A stretch of DNA of 64,000 nucleotides from Nageia nagi. Taxonomy: Eukaryota; Pinophyta. The DNA is taken from assembly GCA_050084985.1 (NCBI GenBank), contig JBITNC010000001.1:156550001-156614000 (forward strand), written 5' to 3'. The stretch's first letter is position 1. Every line of letters starts with the position of its first letter. A program made the translations under genes and the position numbers. Under the pieces are notes generated by a model that was not told the origin of the DNA, did not search any database, and saw only the letters and a program-made list of their open reading frames with translations. Of this stretch, positions 12,921-25,899 are shown one piece after another.

Positions 12921-14473
12921 TGATGAGGCTTGAAAATAGCCTCATTTTGATATATTAATGTTGTTTTACTAATGCATCAAAGGGATACTTTAGTAAATAA
13001 TTATATATATTTTATATACTAAACTAGTCTATTTGGATAATAAATTCTATACCTTATGAAGTTGCTAATGTTTTTACACTTTTGCAGTATTTGTGCTAAT
13101 GTGTTATTTATGATGGAATAGAAGAATAAAAAGGATATATTTCACAAATGTTATATTTTTATCTCTCACCAAAAATGATCATGACTAATGTGCACAAGGA
13201 AGAAATATATGGGTTAAGCTGCATATCCAAAATTAGGGAAGATTTCATTAGAATAGAGCTATTTTGGAGTATCCAATGAAGTCCAAATCTAGTGAAATTT
13301 GAAGGACTAATTCTACTTAATAATGGGTACTCAAAATATTTCACATATCAAGCAAAGACCCAATAATGAGAAAGTTATTGCATTTTCAATATTTGCCTAA
13401 CAATAAGTGACACTTTTCCATTTGATCTTTAGGTAACCAAGCATTTACATATGTAGCCAGGTGTTACATGGATAAGATTTGAGAAGATCTTCCATTCCAA
13501 AAAGATACAGAGAATATTTGTATTGGCACCAACATTTAAGGAGGTTGAAGCATAGCATTTAAAATAGATGAGATTGGAAGCTATGCAAATATCTTCTACA
13601 TTGGATTTAGAGGAAAGAGTATTTTACATTCTATACTTTGGCTAGCGAAGGAGCATCTTCAACAATGTTTATTGGGACATGGATTCCAGATATGGATCAT
13701 TTTTAATGTTACATCTAGAAAACTCTGTAGTGGTTTTTATTTTCAGTAGTTTGTTGTAGATTTAGTCTATTATTAGTTATCTTTGATAGATGTATAGCAT
13801 GTATTCCCAACCATTAGATCTGAATAAGGGAATTAGTTGTAGTGTGTTTATTTTTAGAATAGATGAAGAATAATAAAAATCCCTTTTCTTGAGAGAAACA
13901 AGAGAGGGAATGTAATGTTGAATGTTGATGGTGATAGAAAACAAGTTTTGAGTTAGATTGTAGTAGATTTCCATGGTATTTTGTAATCAATAGTGAATCA
14001 ATAAAATAACAAAGTTTTTCCTAAGCTTCTAAGTTTAGTTTAGAGAGACTACCAAAAGGGGCTTGGCCAACTCCAATGGTAGAGTCTCTCTTTCATTTCC
14101 TACTTATTCCATTTCAATTTTGTGATTTTATTTTATAGTATTTTCAATTCTGCAAATGAGTGTTATTTCCATTCTAGCATATTTCCCTTTCTAGCATTTT
14201 ACTTTCCAATTTATGTGCATGTGACTACAAGGATAGAGTAATGATTTCTACTGCATACAACTTTAGGCACTAGCCTAGATTAGATATTTCAATGAAAAGT
14301 TTGATATTGGTTATCCAAACTAGTGATAGGAAAATAAAGTTATCCTGAAGTGTTGGAGTACTAACTCTTAAGAGTTAATTGGTCCCTTCACAATAAACAA
14401 GTGTAAGGTTCACTAGGAAAGGGGTTAGTGATAGACCCAATGGTAAATTTGGTAGTCTATATTTTACTCATCA
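12921..14473 (+). repeat. 5' LTR of the LARD-like element
   Basis: 1553 bp, TGATGAGGCTTG...TTTTACTCATCA, with TGATGAG/CTCATCA inverted ends. It aligns along its length with 17541-19108. Confidence 0.9.
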
Positions 14474-14496
14474 TTTTAGCTCTGTTGCTAGGGAAG
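14474..14496 (+). other. Decayed PBS (Athila-type)
   Basis: TTTTAGCTCTGTTGCTAGGG directly after the LTR resembles the TTTGGCGCCGTTGCCGGGGA start found in Athila and Tat-like elements. The differences are mostly C-to-T or G-to-A. The comparison sequence is from memory. Confidence 0.5.
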
Positions 14497-16740
14497 ACAT
14501 AGTGCCAATAGTAATCCTTCTTGTCTAGTCTCTTTGTTGGTTGCTAATTGTACCATATAGGAGTTATATGCAGCAATGCTCCCTCACATTCTCAGAGTTT
14601 GAGTGGTCTTGTGTAGTTCATCAGCCAAATATTTGGTTGGGAAAGCTTATTTTTCCTTTGTGGAAGCTAATTTATTTCTATATGTGTGCTTTATTTTCCA
14701 TTCAATAGTTGTGTACAATTTATTTTCATTTCCATAGGCTTAGGATTTCCTTTTTTGGGGGTAGAATTGAAAGAAAAATTTACAAAAGTCCATTACAAAC
14801 CCCCTCAAGTTGGAATTGATGAACATGTATAGTGGTTGATGATTATGGGAGGCATGGAATTTTAGGAAATAACTTTGAGTAGCACTCAAAGTTGCTTGGA
14901 ACAAATTACAACATTGAAGGTTGAGTTATCACTCAAAGATCTCTACATTGCATAATTGAATTCATAAATGGTAGTAGATAATATCCTTCCTCAATAAGGA
15001 TATTGTGAAACTCCTCCTAAAAAACTCCAACAAAATGTACAACCACTTTTATTTATTTCATCTATGCCAATGGTACCACAATCCAATACCTTGGCAATTG
15101 GTAATGTAACACTAGTTCTTGTAACTTCTTTGGTGGTTTAGTTTTTGACTCAGTCTAATTTTAGGGATGTTCTATGCTCTATTTTATGGAGAAAAATCAA
15201 GAGTATCTTGATTTATATGAAGTGTCATCATGATATTAGAGGTGAAGCAACAATGGTCTATCCAAAATTGGTGTGCAAAGTTTAAGGGAAGGGTTGGATT
15301 TTCAAACTACAATAGTACATGGTGATCATTTTGTTATTGTGGGAAGGACCATATTGGCCTAAAGATAAAGTAGTGGAGGTAACTAAGTTGATGGTAGTCA
15401 TGTGGGTAAAAACCAATTTGCCAACAGTCACATGGATTAAAACCAATCAAGTTAGTAGCCTCATACAATTCTTCATTAAAGGACCGATTCATCCACTAAA
15501 GCATAAAGTATCAGAAATGCCAAGTATGCATTTTATTTTATAATTTAGATCTAGTTTACTATATGTAAATGTATATTTTATTTACTTAGTATTCCCTTTT
15601 CCAAAACACATATAACATCATTAAAAATTGAATAAAAGTTTACATAAGTGCACATTTCCATTTTACCCATGTTTGCAAGAAGGCTTCAATGAAACCACTA
15701 GTAGAGAGCATGAGATGGTAGGGAATGGATGAGTTGTGTCAGTAATAGATTCAGTATTGAACATATAAACATACAATAATCACACAATTTCAATTATTGG
15801 TCACTATAAATGTTGGCAACAATTTGGTTGAACAACACATTGCATTTTCCTTGCTTTCCACATGTGTCAGAATGTCATTTTGCAGAGCTTTTACCTCTTG
15901 AATCATGAATCCAAATGTAGTTATATATGAATTATGTATTCTAAATTATACACATTATTTATTTTCCAAGTTTCAACCTCTAAATCCTCCAAAGTTTCTT
16001 CCAGTTCATCCATAAAGATGGCTGTCAAAACTATTTTTTTGTCATTTTCAACCATAAAAAGTGAGAAAATGTGGTTCTTCAAAGACCATAAATTTTCAAA
16101 CATTTGTACATATATGTAAACATTTGTACATTTGTGTTCTTGGTGATTCAAAGTATCATTGGAAAAATTTAGATGCCTTAATTCCTTTAAAGTTATGTTT
16201 TATGAGTCCTCCAATGTGAACTCTAACAAGGATTTACAACTGTCAAAACTATTAAGGTTTTCATAAACCAAGATAGTTATTTTTGCATTAATGGTATGGA
16301 CGTTACACACAAGGATCACAACATAAGTAAAAAATGGAAAAATGATTGTTCATCATATATTATGGTTGTAGAAGCATGGATAGTAGGTATACATGAATGG
16401 TCACATAAGAGGCACATACATTCTTTTGGTACATTACATGATGTAGATACCGTTTCATGATTTTCATGAGTGTAGGGATGCAACCTCAATCAAGTTTGAT
16501 CTATTTTACTATAAACATGATTAGTATAAAAATATGGATGGTGTTTAACAAAATTCTTTCATCATATCTCTACAATGGTACATGATAATTGCTTGTTGAA
16601 GTTATACAATTTTGAAGTCTTTACATACTAAGAGGCTTATCTATGTTGTTGCACAAGCAATGTCAATTACTCAACCTGAGCATACAAGTTAGTTACTCTT
16701 GTTTTATTTCATATGATGATTTTTGGTTTGCATTCGAACA
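14497..16740 (+). other. Non-coding interior of the LARD-like element
   Basis: No frame with a recognisable domain. The overlapping open frames at 15921-16151 and 15934-16119 on opposite strands are low-complexity and show no family features. Confidence 0.5.
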
Positions 16741-16749
16741 TGCAAAGTC

Positions 16750-16769
16750 TTTAAGTGTGGGGGAAAAGG
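16750..16769 (+). other. Second, internal PPT-like tract
   Basis: tttaagtgtgggggaaaagg closely matches the terminal PPT at 17527-17540 but lies about 780 bp upstream of the 3' LTR, just before the 22-bp array. Confidence 0.45.
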
Positions 16770-16822
16770 AAAACTCTATTACAAAATTGTAGATTATCAT
16801 AAGCTTTGAAAAATGTATGGCT

Positions 16823-17163
16823 CTAAAGTATGGTAGTGGTTTCTATAGTGCATTGAAATTTTTTCTACAATATGCTAAAGTGATTTCTATAGTGTGCTAA
16901 AATATTTTCTACAACATGCAAAAGTGATTTCTGTAGCACGTTGCTGAAGTGTTTTCTACAACATGCTAAAGTGGTTTCTATAGCATGCTAAAGTGTTTTC
17001 TAAAACATACTAAAGTATTTTCTACATGCTAAAGTGTTTTCTACAGTGCGTTCAAGTATTTTTTGTAGCATGTTGAAATAATTTTTGAAGTATTTTCTAT
17101 AGTATACTGTAGTAATGTGCTGAAGTGTTTTTTATAGTATAGTGTAGTAATGTGCTAAAGTGA
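16823..17163 (+). repeat. 22-bp minisatellite in the LARD-like element
   Basis: About 14 head-to-tail units close to ctaaagtgttttctacaacatg. In the first part two variants alternate (one with ttctatagtgtg, one with ttctacaacatg), giving a 44-bp higher-order period. Later units become irregular. Confidence 0.85.
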
Positions 17164-17524
17164 CCAAAGAACACTAAAAAGGACAAAATGGAGGATCAAA
17201 TGCACCCAAATTTTCATGAAACTTCATGGATGATATTTTCTCAATAATGGGTACTCATAAAACTTTACTTGATGAATAAATACAACCTACCTGAAATGTT
17301 ATGAGGTCAACAAGATAATTTTAGAACCCAAAAATTTTGAGCAAAAAAGAATAAGTTGTGATTTTCTATAGGATTTCAAATTCATAAAATAAATATTAGA
17401 TAATGCACCATCAATTGGTTTCCCATAAGAGGTAATGATCTAATATATGAAGCATGTGTGAAGGCTATATGATACCCTATATAGTTATAAAAGGAAATTG
17501 AACTTACTACAGAAGCAACAAGAA

Positions 17525-17540
17525 TTTAAGTGTGGGGAAA
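17525..17540 (+). other. Polypurine tract of the LARD-like element
   Basis: tttaagtgtggggaaa ends exactly where the 3' LTR begins. Confidence 0.7.
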
Positions 17541-19108
17541 TGATGAGGCTTGAAAATAGACTCATTTTGATAAATTAATGTTATTTTACTGATGCATTAA
17601 AGTAATACTTTAGTAAATAATTATATATATTTTATATACTAAACTAGTCTAATTGGATAATAAATGTTGTACCTTATGAAGTTGCTAATGTTTTTATACT
17701 TTTGTAATATTTGTTCTAATGTGTTATTTGTGATGCAATAGAAGAATAAAATGAAGATATTTCACAAATGTTATATTTTTATTTGTCACCAAAAATGATC
17801 ATGACCAATGTGCACAAGGAGGAAATATATGGGTTAAGTTGCACATCCAAAATTAGAGAAGATTTTGTTAGAATAGAACTATTTTGGAGTATCCAACAAA
17901 GTCCAAATCTTATGAAATTCAAAGGTTGATTCTACTCAATAATGGGTACTCAAAATATTTTACAGATCGATAAATACCCAATAATGAGAAAGTTATGGCA
18001 TCCACAATATTTTCCTAGTAATAAGTGACATTTTTCCATTTGATCTTTAGGAAGCCAAGCATTTCCATATGTAGCCAGATGTTAAATGGATAAGATTTGA
18101 GAAGATATTCCATTCCATAAAGATAGAGAGCATATTTATATTGGAACCAACATATAAGGAGGTTGAAGCATAGCATTTAGAACATATGAGATTGGTAGTT
18201 GTGTAAATATATTCTATATCAGATTTGGAGGAAAGAGTATTTCACATTCTATACTTCTAGCCTTTGGATTGTTACACGACTAGCCAAGGAGCATCTTCAA
18301 CAATGTTTATTAGGACATGGATGCTAGATATGGATCATTTTTAATGCTACATTTAGAAAACTTTGTAGTAGTTTTTATTTTTAGTAGTTTATTATAGATT
18401 TAGTTTATTGTTAGTTGCGTTTGACAGATGTATAGGATGTATTCCTAGCCATTAGAGTTGAATAAGGGAATTAGTTGTGTGTTTATTTTTAGAGCAGATG
18501 AATGATAATAAAAATCCATTATCTTAATAGAAGTGAGAGAGTGAATGTAATGTTGAATGTTGATGGTGATAGAATACAAGTTCTGAGTTATATTGTAGTA
18601 GATTTCCATGGTATTTTGTAATCAATAATGAATCAATAAAAGTGCAAAGTTTTTCCTAAGCTTTTGATTTTAGTTTAGAGATTCTAATAGAAGGGGCTTG
18701 GCCAACTCCAATGGTAGAGTCTCTCTTTCATTTCCTACTTATTCCATTTCAATTTTGTGAGTTTATTTTACAGTATTTTCAATTCTACAAATGAGTGCTA
18801 TTTGTATTCTATCATATTTCACTTTCCAACATTTTACTTTCCAAGTTATGTGCATGTTACTATAAGGATAGAGTAGTGATTTCTATTGCATACAACTTTA
18901 GGCAATGGCCCAGATTCAATATTTCAATGAAAAGTTTGATATTGGTTGTCCAAACTAGTGAGAAAAAAACAAAGTTATCCTGAAGTGTTGGAGTGCCATC
19001 TCTTAAGAGTTAATTTTTCCCTTCATAATAAATAGGTGTGAGTTTCAATAGAAAAGGGGTTAGTGATAGAGCCAAGGGTAAATTTGGTATTCTATATTTC
19101 ACTCATCA
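17541..19108 (+). repeat. 3' LTR of the LARD-like element
   Basis: 1568 bp, TGATGAGGCTTG...TTCACTCATCA. It matches the 5' copy with scattered substitutions and small indels. Confidence 0.9.
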
Positions 19109-20171
19109 AAATTCTAACATCTAGCTATGATGAGCGATTATGAAATAAATGCAAGAAAATATCTCCAATATTCCAAACATTTGAGTAGGAGATAGAATGA
19201 CACTTTTGTAATGGAAAAATGCTCCATAAACCCAACATCCTAGTTGGATAGCCAAAAAAAGAATCGAATAAGAAAAATAGCACTCCAAATCCAACATTGC
19301 AATCAAGAAGTAAAAATGGAAATTCGATAAAGAAACAATGCTCCTAATTCCAATGTCCAAGAATAAAGAGATAAATAACAATATTTTGAAAATAAAAAGA
19401 AATTGTATTTATAAGTAATGATAAATCATAATTACAATATTTTTTCCAACATATGGAGTTTATACTAAGATAAGACTATCTCCTATAGGGTTATTTCATA
19501 TGGCTCCATGGCCTCACCAATCAATAATGAGGCAAGACCAAGTATCCTCTGCAACAACTATGATGGAACTAAAATCATTCCTCTCAATATGGCTAGAGTA
19601 AGTTACAAGTGGGGTGATAATGGGACATCTTGTGATTAGTGCCATCTTTCCATGTGCTTAGGAAGGTCAACATGGGATCTTGGGATGATCCCATGCCCAA
19701 CATACATGTTCTAGGACTATCTACTTGTCTTGAAATATCTAATGCCTAGTTCGAAGTGCCAGGTCCATCCTTGGATATTCAAATGTGCTTGTAGTCAATG
19801 CAATCACCTAAGGAGATGGTCTACCTTGAAGAGAGGAGGACTAATTACTATATATACATTTAATGCCAATATTACAATAATCAAGGCTAAAATATGTAAT
19901 GCATTATTTAATGAGACTAATATTGCATTTACAATTATAGTTGCCTTGGTATCATAAATACAATATTATTTGGTATTTTGGTAAATAAATAAATAAATAA
20001 TAAATAAATGAAAGGGTTATTTATTCCATAATTAGACCTTTATTAAGTATTTAAGTGGAATTTACATTATTTTAGCCAAATTATACAAATATTGATAAAA
20101 ACACTCTAAAATTAATGTTCCCATTTATTAGAGGTGAAATGGAAAAAATACCTAAAAATGGAGATATTACA

Positions 20172-20395
20172 TATATAGATATCTTGTATTAGTTGAGATA
20201 GATATTACTCAAACATTTCTCAAATCTAGAATACCATCAAATAAATTCATAAAACTAGACATAATTTCCCTATGTTTGGTATAATTTTGGTACTTATAAT
20301 TTATTCTAAATTTTTGCAGCATCTTATAATACCAATTCATAGGCCTTTCACAACATAATTATATTATGCTATGTTAGGAACCTAATATGTCAAAT
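20172..20395. repeat. Dispersed repeat, copy 2, right half
   Basis: Aligns with about 4115-4335, for example ttggtacttata and the run cttataataccaat. It continues the copy interrupted at 7950. Confidence 0.65.
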
Positions 20396-21235
20396 AAAGA
20401 ATTATTCAATAATATTCAATAATCTTATAAAAGTATTCAAAATACCTTAATTGCACCAAACCACTCAATAATATGAAATCTCTCAATAATAAATAACTAT
20501 AATATAATACTATCTAATAGAATCACATTTCTGACTTCAAGAGGGGCACCTCCTAGAAAACTAATTCTCTCCTCAAAATTTTATTTTATTCCTTGAATGA
20601 ATTACAATAGGGAAGGTCTCATATAAATAACCCTTTGTGATCCTTTATCTTTCATTTCTTTTGCATGTGGGATAAATACAAAGATAATATTAATAACATA
20701 TTATGGGGTCATAATATTTCCACCCCCACTACTAAGAAAAGGTCGATTTGCATCCTTTTTTGCATCTTCAAACACAAAAAATAAAAATCAACATGCATTG
20801 AATTCATTTTTTTAAATTTTTTTACATAAAATGGATGAAAAATTTGATGCAAATTTTGTATTAGAATCTAAGAGAAAAATGGGCCTTTGAGATTATATAA
20901 GGCATTAAGACACAAATTCTGACACTATTTTGCATTGAAAAAACTTAAACAAGGAAAAAAAATTTAGTCATTTTTACTATGAAATTCGACTACCTTGGAC
21001 ATTCATATTTTTGAAATGTGATGGAAAATGATGCAAAATATGAAAAAATAAATATTAAGGAATGAAAATTATTTGACAAGATGCATGATGAATAGGATTC
21101 CCTTAAACATTTTCATTTGATGAAGTTACATAGCTTGGAAAGCAACCCTAATTACAACATAACATTTGTATGAATTGGGAACCAATCCTAATTGTATGAT
21201 TGACTCTTAAAACATTATTTCTTGGGATGAATCAT

Positions 21236-21236
<1 letters not shown>
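20396..21236. other. No recognisable gene
   Basis: AT-rich sequence. A pyrimidine-rich tract (tttccacccccactactaag, about 20729-20748) could be a minus-strand polypurine tract of a lost element, but no LTR edge was found. Confidence 0.35.
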
Positions 21237-21275
<39 letters not shown>

Positions 21276-21310
21276 CATATACATATATATATGTATATGT
21301 ATATATATAT
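21237..21310. repeat. Compound (AC)n-(AT)n microsatellite
   Basis: Fourteen AC units (about 21239-21266) run into imperfect AT and ATGTAT units. Confidence 0.95.
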
Positions 21311-21888
21311 TGTTGAACTTCTTAGTTATGATGTAGGCTATCTTGATGAAGCTTTGAATGTTATTTCCAAAATGGGCATAAAATCTAAATTAGGTGTTTG
21401 GATATGATTTTCTTGGTGCTTGTAAATCACATAATTAGATACAATACAACACAAAGATAAAATACAACAAAAAGATACAATACCATGGAATGTAATGATT
21501 GCAAGATATGAACAAAATGGGATTCTTAATGAAGTTGAAAAGTTTTTCTATGAGATCATATAGTTATGGAAGAATAATTAGATGTGGGGTTATTTTGTAT
21601 CTAATTGTAATAATAACTTGCATATAATATCAAACCATTGTCAAATATTTAAACTTGCATGCCTATATATAAACCAAATCATGATGATTCACACATATCA
21701 TCCCATCAGTGAAGAAGCAAAAGTGTTCATAAATCATACCATAAGCAATGAGCAAGATATACATGTAAAAAAGTTCAAGACACATATGAGAAGCATATCA
21801 ATTACAATATTATCATTGTAAATTATCTTCCTCATCAAGACATACAATATGTTTTCCTCTAGTATTACATTCAACTACAAATCATTTT

Positions 21889-24800
21889 TTACCCTCTAGA
21901 ACATCTAGATGAAATATATTTGACTACAATATTGTGTAAAATATAATGCTCTCTATTGTTAGGTAAAATGTGTGTGGAGTCGATTGCAAAGTAATAAATA
22001 GGTCTATCATGTAATATTGTTCTTCTATCAAGTGTGTCAAACCACTTATAGTTAAATATCACACACTGGAATGACCTATAATCCAATTTTATAATTTTTT
22101 TTATTTTTCCAATATATTTTAAATTTTTCCTATATAAAGTTTGTATATCTTGAACTTGCACAACTTTCTTGATCAAAATCATCCATCACTCCACAGTCAA
22201 ATATAATTCTTCTCTCATTATTCTTTTATATTATAAAGTGTTGACTATATGCCCACATTGGAAGGAAGGAAAGTGCTTGCACATATTTAAATGAAAAATG
22301 TTATTAGTTTCTATACATATTTACATGGAAATTAAAGTCTTATAAAAATATTAATAAAAATAATTACCTCAAACTTGCATCCAATAACAATATTTAATGC
22401 ATTTTGATCATCTTCATCTACTTTTCCTCCTACAACTTATTTTGTTTCAATTTCATTCTTCATCCATGACCTTGGACATTCTTGTGGATAATTTTTCTCT
22501 CTTAGATTTTTAAGTAAACTAGATGTACCCCTTTTATTCTATCTATGAAATAAGGCACATTCTTGTTTAATTTACCTTCTTTTATTTTGGTACAACTCAA
22601 TCCAATTTTTGCAACATGCATAATGCATCATGATAAATCAATTTATAGATTCCTAAAGGTCATAATATGTAAATTCATAATGCCATAATACATACTTATT
22701 AGCTATTAATCAAACATTGATACAATATGTAAATCCAAAATACATGTATATATCTAAAACATAGTTAATACCTTTAAACAAATATGGTGTTCCACATGTT
22801 TCTACGACCTCCCCTTCTAATTTTTCACTATGTTTATCTACATTCCACATCTTTGGGGAAAAAGCATCTATTTGAGAAAGATAGTCACTTGCATAAAAAA
22901 TATTATCCCTCACCCATAGATCCTTATGGTCATTAATTTTGTCTAACAAAACCTTTTAGCTTTTTTAAAAATCTCTCCACAAAAAACATGTTTCTAGCAC
23001 TCATAACACTTGCCATGTCAATATCATCTACTAGGTGGATCAATAGGTGCAATTGTATGTACATAAAATTAGGTGTTAATTCTTTTTCTAATTTGCAGAT
23101 AATTTCAATAATTTATCTATGCCATTGATGTATTGCATCCACATGTATCTCCTTTGATGATAACCACCTATTTATGAAAATATAATATCATTAAAATATT
23201 ACACATTAAATGCATAAAATATTAGAAAATAAGAATAAACATATGCTATATTATTTTTCATAGAACCATAGTATAACATGAAATACCTTATAAATAATGA
23301 TAGTCAACCAATTGCATGTCTATTATCAATAGGTAGACTCTCACATCCAAAAATTATAATTGGAAAAATATATTGCATAAAGTATTTGTGTAAATGATAT
23401 ACATATTTTTATTTTGATAGAAAATGTGAAAAAAATAATATGAGATAAATACCTTCATGAAGTTGTAGTAATCATAAGTCTTAAATCATGTGATTTTACC
23501 ATCAGCACTGAATGCACTTCTTAGAGATGATCCATAACTGTTGGTATTTTGATGTTTTGAATAAGTTTGTATAACTTTTTCTCTTTATCTTTTTGCATAA
23601 GCCATGTGGATGTAGATACTTCTTTTCTTTCGTCTTGATAGTAAGTTATCCATAAAGATATCATTTTTTGAATATCTTTTAATTCATTTATCATGGAATC
23701 AATATTTGATTCTTTGCTTGTTATATACTGATACAAAGAAGATGCAACATCTTTACAATATGCATAAGATCCATTAAATGTGTCACTAACAACTGCTTCC
23801 AGTATTTCAATATATAACATATTGATACTCTATTCATGCCTGAAAAACATGTAACCAATTCATCATTTAATTGGTAAAATTATGAATTTGAAACTTTACA
23901 AACCTATATATTTTCAAAATAATAAACATATTGCAAATATATTGTACTATATAATATTTCACGTACTGGTAAATCATTTTTGCCAAAAATAATCTCATCC
24001 TCTGACCCTAAAGCAATACCTTCATCATAGGCTCTTTTCCTAATGTTTTTCACACATTAGTGGTACTTTATGAACCAATTCATAGGACCTTCATAAATAA
24101 GAATAGGAGGTTTATCTACTTGACCATAGGCTCCCTTTTTTCAAAAAGTATGATTCATTAAAAAATATTTCTTGTGGTCAATATATTCTATCTTACACAT
24201 CTGAGTTGAATATCTCAATGGAATATTTTTTGCACACTGCAGATAAGCATGATAACTTTTTGTATGAAGACCTATGATAATTTTTATTAGAGAATGCATA
24301 TAATTAATGTGGTTATAAAAAATCAAATATTCACATATAAAAACTACTATATATATATGCATACCTACACAAACAGAAAGCCATGGATAATCATGTATAG
24401 TCCAATATAGTATGCCATAACATTTGAATGACCTTTGATTGATAGGTCTATTTATATCATACATTTGAATTTCTTTTCACAAGAGCTACAACTATTTAAT
24501 TATTGGTTTAAGGTATACATTCATGTGTTTAACCTATTTATTTCAAGTAACTATAATAGCCAATACCAAATGCTCTTTTCTTATAGACATCCATGAAGGT
24601 ATGTTATAGTTGATTATAACAACAAGCCAACATGAATAAGTGAATGTTTGGTTCAAAAATGGATTGACACCATCCATTTCTAAACCCAATCTGACACTCC
24701 TAGATTCATCTTTAAATTTCTCAGGCCACTTCTCCTCTATATGTTTCATTACTTTACTATTTATGGGTATACACAACACACCTTTACTTCTATTTATTGC

Positions 24801-25514
24801 ATGCCAATCCATTAATTATGTAAGTGAATTACATCATAATATTTGCACCAACATGGAAAAGATTGGCATTAAATGAATAACCTTATTTGGATTTTTTTCC
24901 CTTTTTCATAGTATGTTGATTATTACACTTTCGATATTTAATCTTTGTATCATATTCTTCTCCTTTTTACAATATGCAATCATTAATACATGCATGGTAT
25001 GAATTATACTCCACCTCTACATCCTTCAAAATGTCATGTCTTTTTGCATGAATTTGGGATGATATTATGACTTGAAAATAACTTTTCTTTTAGTAACCTA
25101 TAATACCAATCAAAAATAATTTATGTAGTTAATTTGATATAAATTAAAATATTAGAAAATAAAATAAAATTAATGCCTCAAAAGAGAAGTGAAACTTGTA
25201 TTTGATCATCCATATTTAGCTTTTATGTTCATCAAAAGTAGGATCAATGATAATAAAGTTCCTTCATATAATTTAGTTTTGGAAGTACTATACATACTAT
25301 CCCTTTTTTAATCATCATCTCTTTCATCACCATCTCTTTCATCATTATCAACATGAACATAGAGGGACTCAAGTAAACCATCAATTCCATTTTCATCATC
25401 AACATTATTATTATCATCATCATGATCAATATTATCATGTCTTAATTCATCATCATCAGTGCTTGAATCCCACATAGGTATTTGAATAGGAGCTATTGGA
25501 TTTGGTTCAAACAT
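21889..25514 (-). pseudogene. CACTA (En/Spm) transposase remnant
   Basis: This transposase would cut and move a CACTA DNA transposon. Minus-strand pieces appear in family order. First is an acidic N-terminal linker from MFEPNPIAPIQIPMWD (25514) with many Asp. A broken YHACINDCIL stretch with Cys pairs follows (about 25000). Then come RSVRLGLEMDGVNPFLNQ and INYNIPSWMSIRKEHLVLAI (24543-24812). A GILYWTIHDYPWLS block and YIDHKKYFLMNH (24141-24464) complete the Tnp2 core. After that are KLIQNIKIPTVMDHL (23521-23820), a DUF4218-like stretch with FFVERFLKKLKGFVRQ (22950-23150), and a DUF4216-like end with YRSFQCVIFNYKWFDT (21889-22182). Frameshifts and stops break it, and some gaps may be introns. 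I found no CACTA terminal repeats, so the element ends are unknown. Confidence 0.85.
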
Positions 25515-25710
25515 AAACTATACATATTTTTCAAGGGTCCATGCTTTTTGTAGTATCTTCTTATCTCTTCTACTTACATTATTTCAATGTAATATTGATA
25601 TGACAGTTATCATTGTTGAGTGCTCATGATGACTATTTTTTTGTTAAATTAGGTGTTACAAACCATTAATTCAAAATAAAAAAACAAATATAACAAGTTT
25701 AAAGTAATTT

Positions 25711-25868
25711 GATACATCCATTGAAACACATGATCTATACATATAATTTGATAATCCATACAAATTGATACATCCATACATATAATTTGATACATCCATA
25801 TATAAAAATTTATACATCCAAACATACACATGATCCATACATACAAATTGATACATCCATTCATACAC
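25711..25868. repeat. Diverged minisatellite around ttgatacatccata
   Basis: Blocks such as gatacatccata, acatacacatgatccatac and ataatttgata recur with a loose 20-30-bp period. The open frames here (Met/Tyr/Cys-rich) are a product of the repeat, not genes. Confidence 0.7.
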
Positions 25869-25899
25869 ATTAATAATATATTAATTTTTGTTTTTATTT

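Larger units (their letters stand above)
12921..19108 (+). mobile_element. Non-coding LTR retrotransposon (LARD-like) nested in an LTR
   Basis: 6188 bp with LTRs 12921-14473 and 17541-19108. The flanking pentamers are aaact (12916-12920) and aaatt (19109-19113), a target duplication with one change. The interior (about 3.07 kb) has a decayed PBS, a PPT and a tandem array, but no gag or pol signature. It is therefore a non-autonomous element that would need enzymes from a relative. The PBS and PPT types suggest a relationship to Athila-like gypsy elements; that is inference. It interrupts the LTR of the chromovirus and so is younger than it. Confidence 0.85.
7951..20171 (-). mobile_element. 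Decayed chromovirus (Ty3/gypsy), minus strand, with a nested insertion
   Basis: Two related LTRs (7951-9417 and 12757-20171, the latter interrupted) enclose, in minus-strand order, an initiator-Met-like PBS, about 2.7 kb of unrecognised sequence, an integrase C-terminus with chromodomain, and a PPT. Without the nested element it is about 6 kb, too short for full gag-pol. I see no protease, RT or RNase H, so an internal deletion is likely. The insertion split the dispersed repeat whose intact copy lies at 3800-4335. The flanking pentamers (tatta on the left, tatat on the right) agree only partly. The left flank is a microsatellite, so the duplication stays unproven. Confidence 0.75.
12757..20171 (-). 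repeat. 5' LTR of the chromovirus, split by a nested element
   Basis: The LTR starts TGATGAGCTA at 12757 and runs to 12920. After the insertion it resumes at about 19109-19114 and ends GATATTACA at 20171. The two parts together align with 7951-9417, except for a deletion near 19600. Confidence 0.8.

Noticed and set aside
15921-16151. Opposing 61- and 76-codon frames in the LARD-like element
   Set aside because: They overlap on opposite strands, are low-complexity, and the element shows no gag or pol signature elsewhere.
24640-24876. 78-codon plus-strand frame
   Set aside because: It is the complement of the minus-strand transposase block with RSVRLGLEMDGVNPF, which has clear family features.
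25244-25438. Met/Ile-rich 64-codon minus-strand frame
   Set aside because: Alternative frame of the Asp-rich transposase linker, composed of repeated atgatg and attatt words.
25649-25870. Cys/Met/Tyr-rich frames that look like a small secreted protein
   Set aside because: They follow from the gatacatccata repeat in two frames and carry no independent signal.
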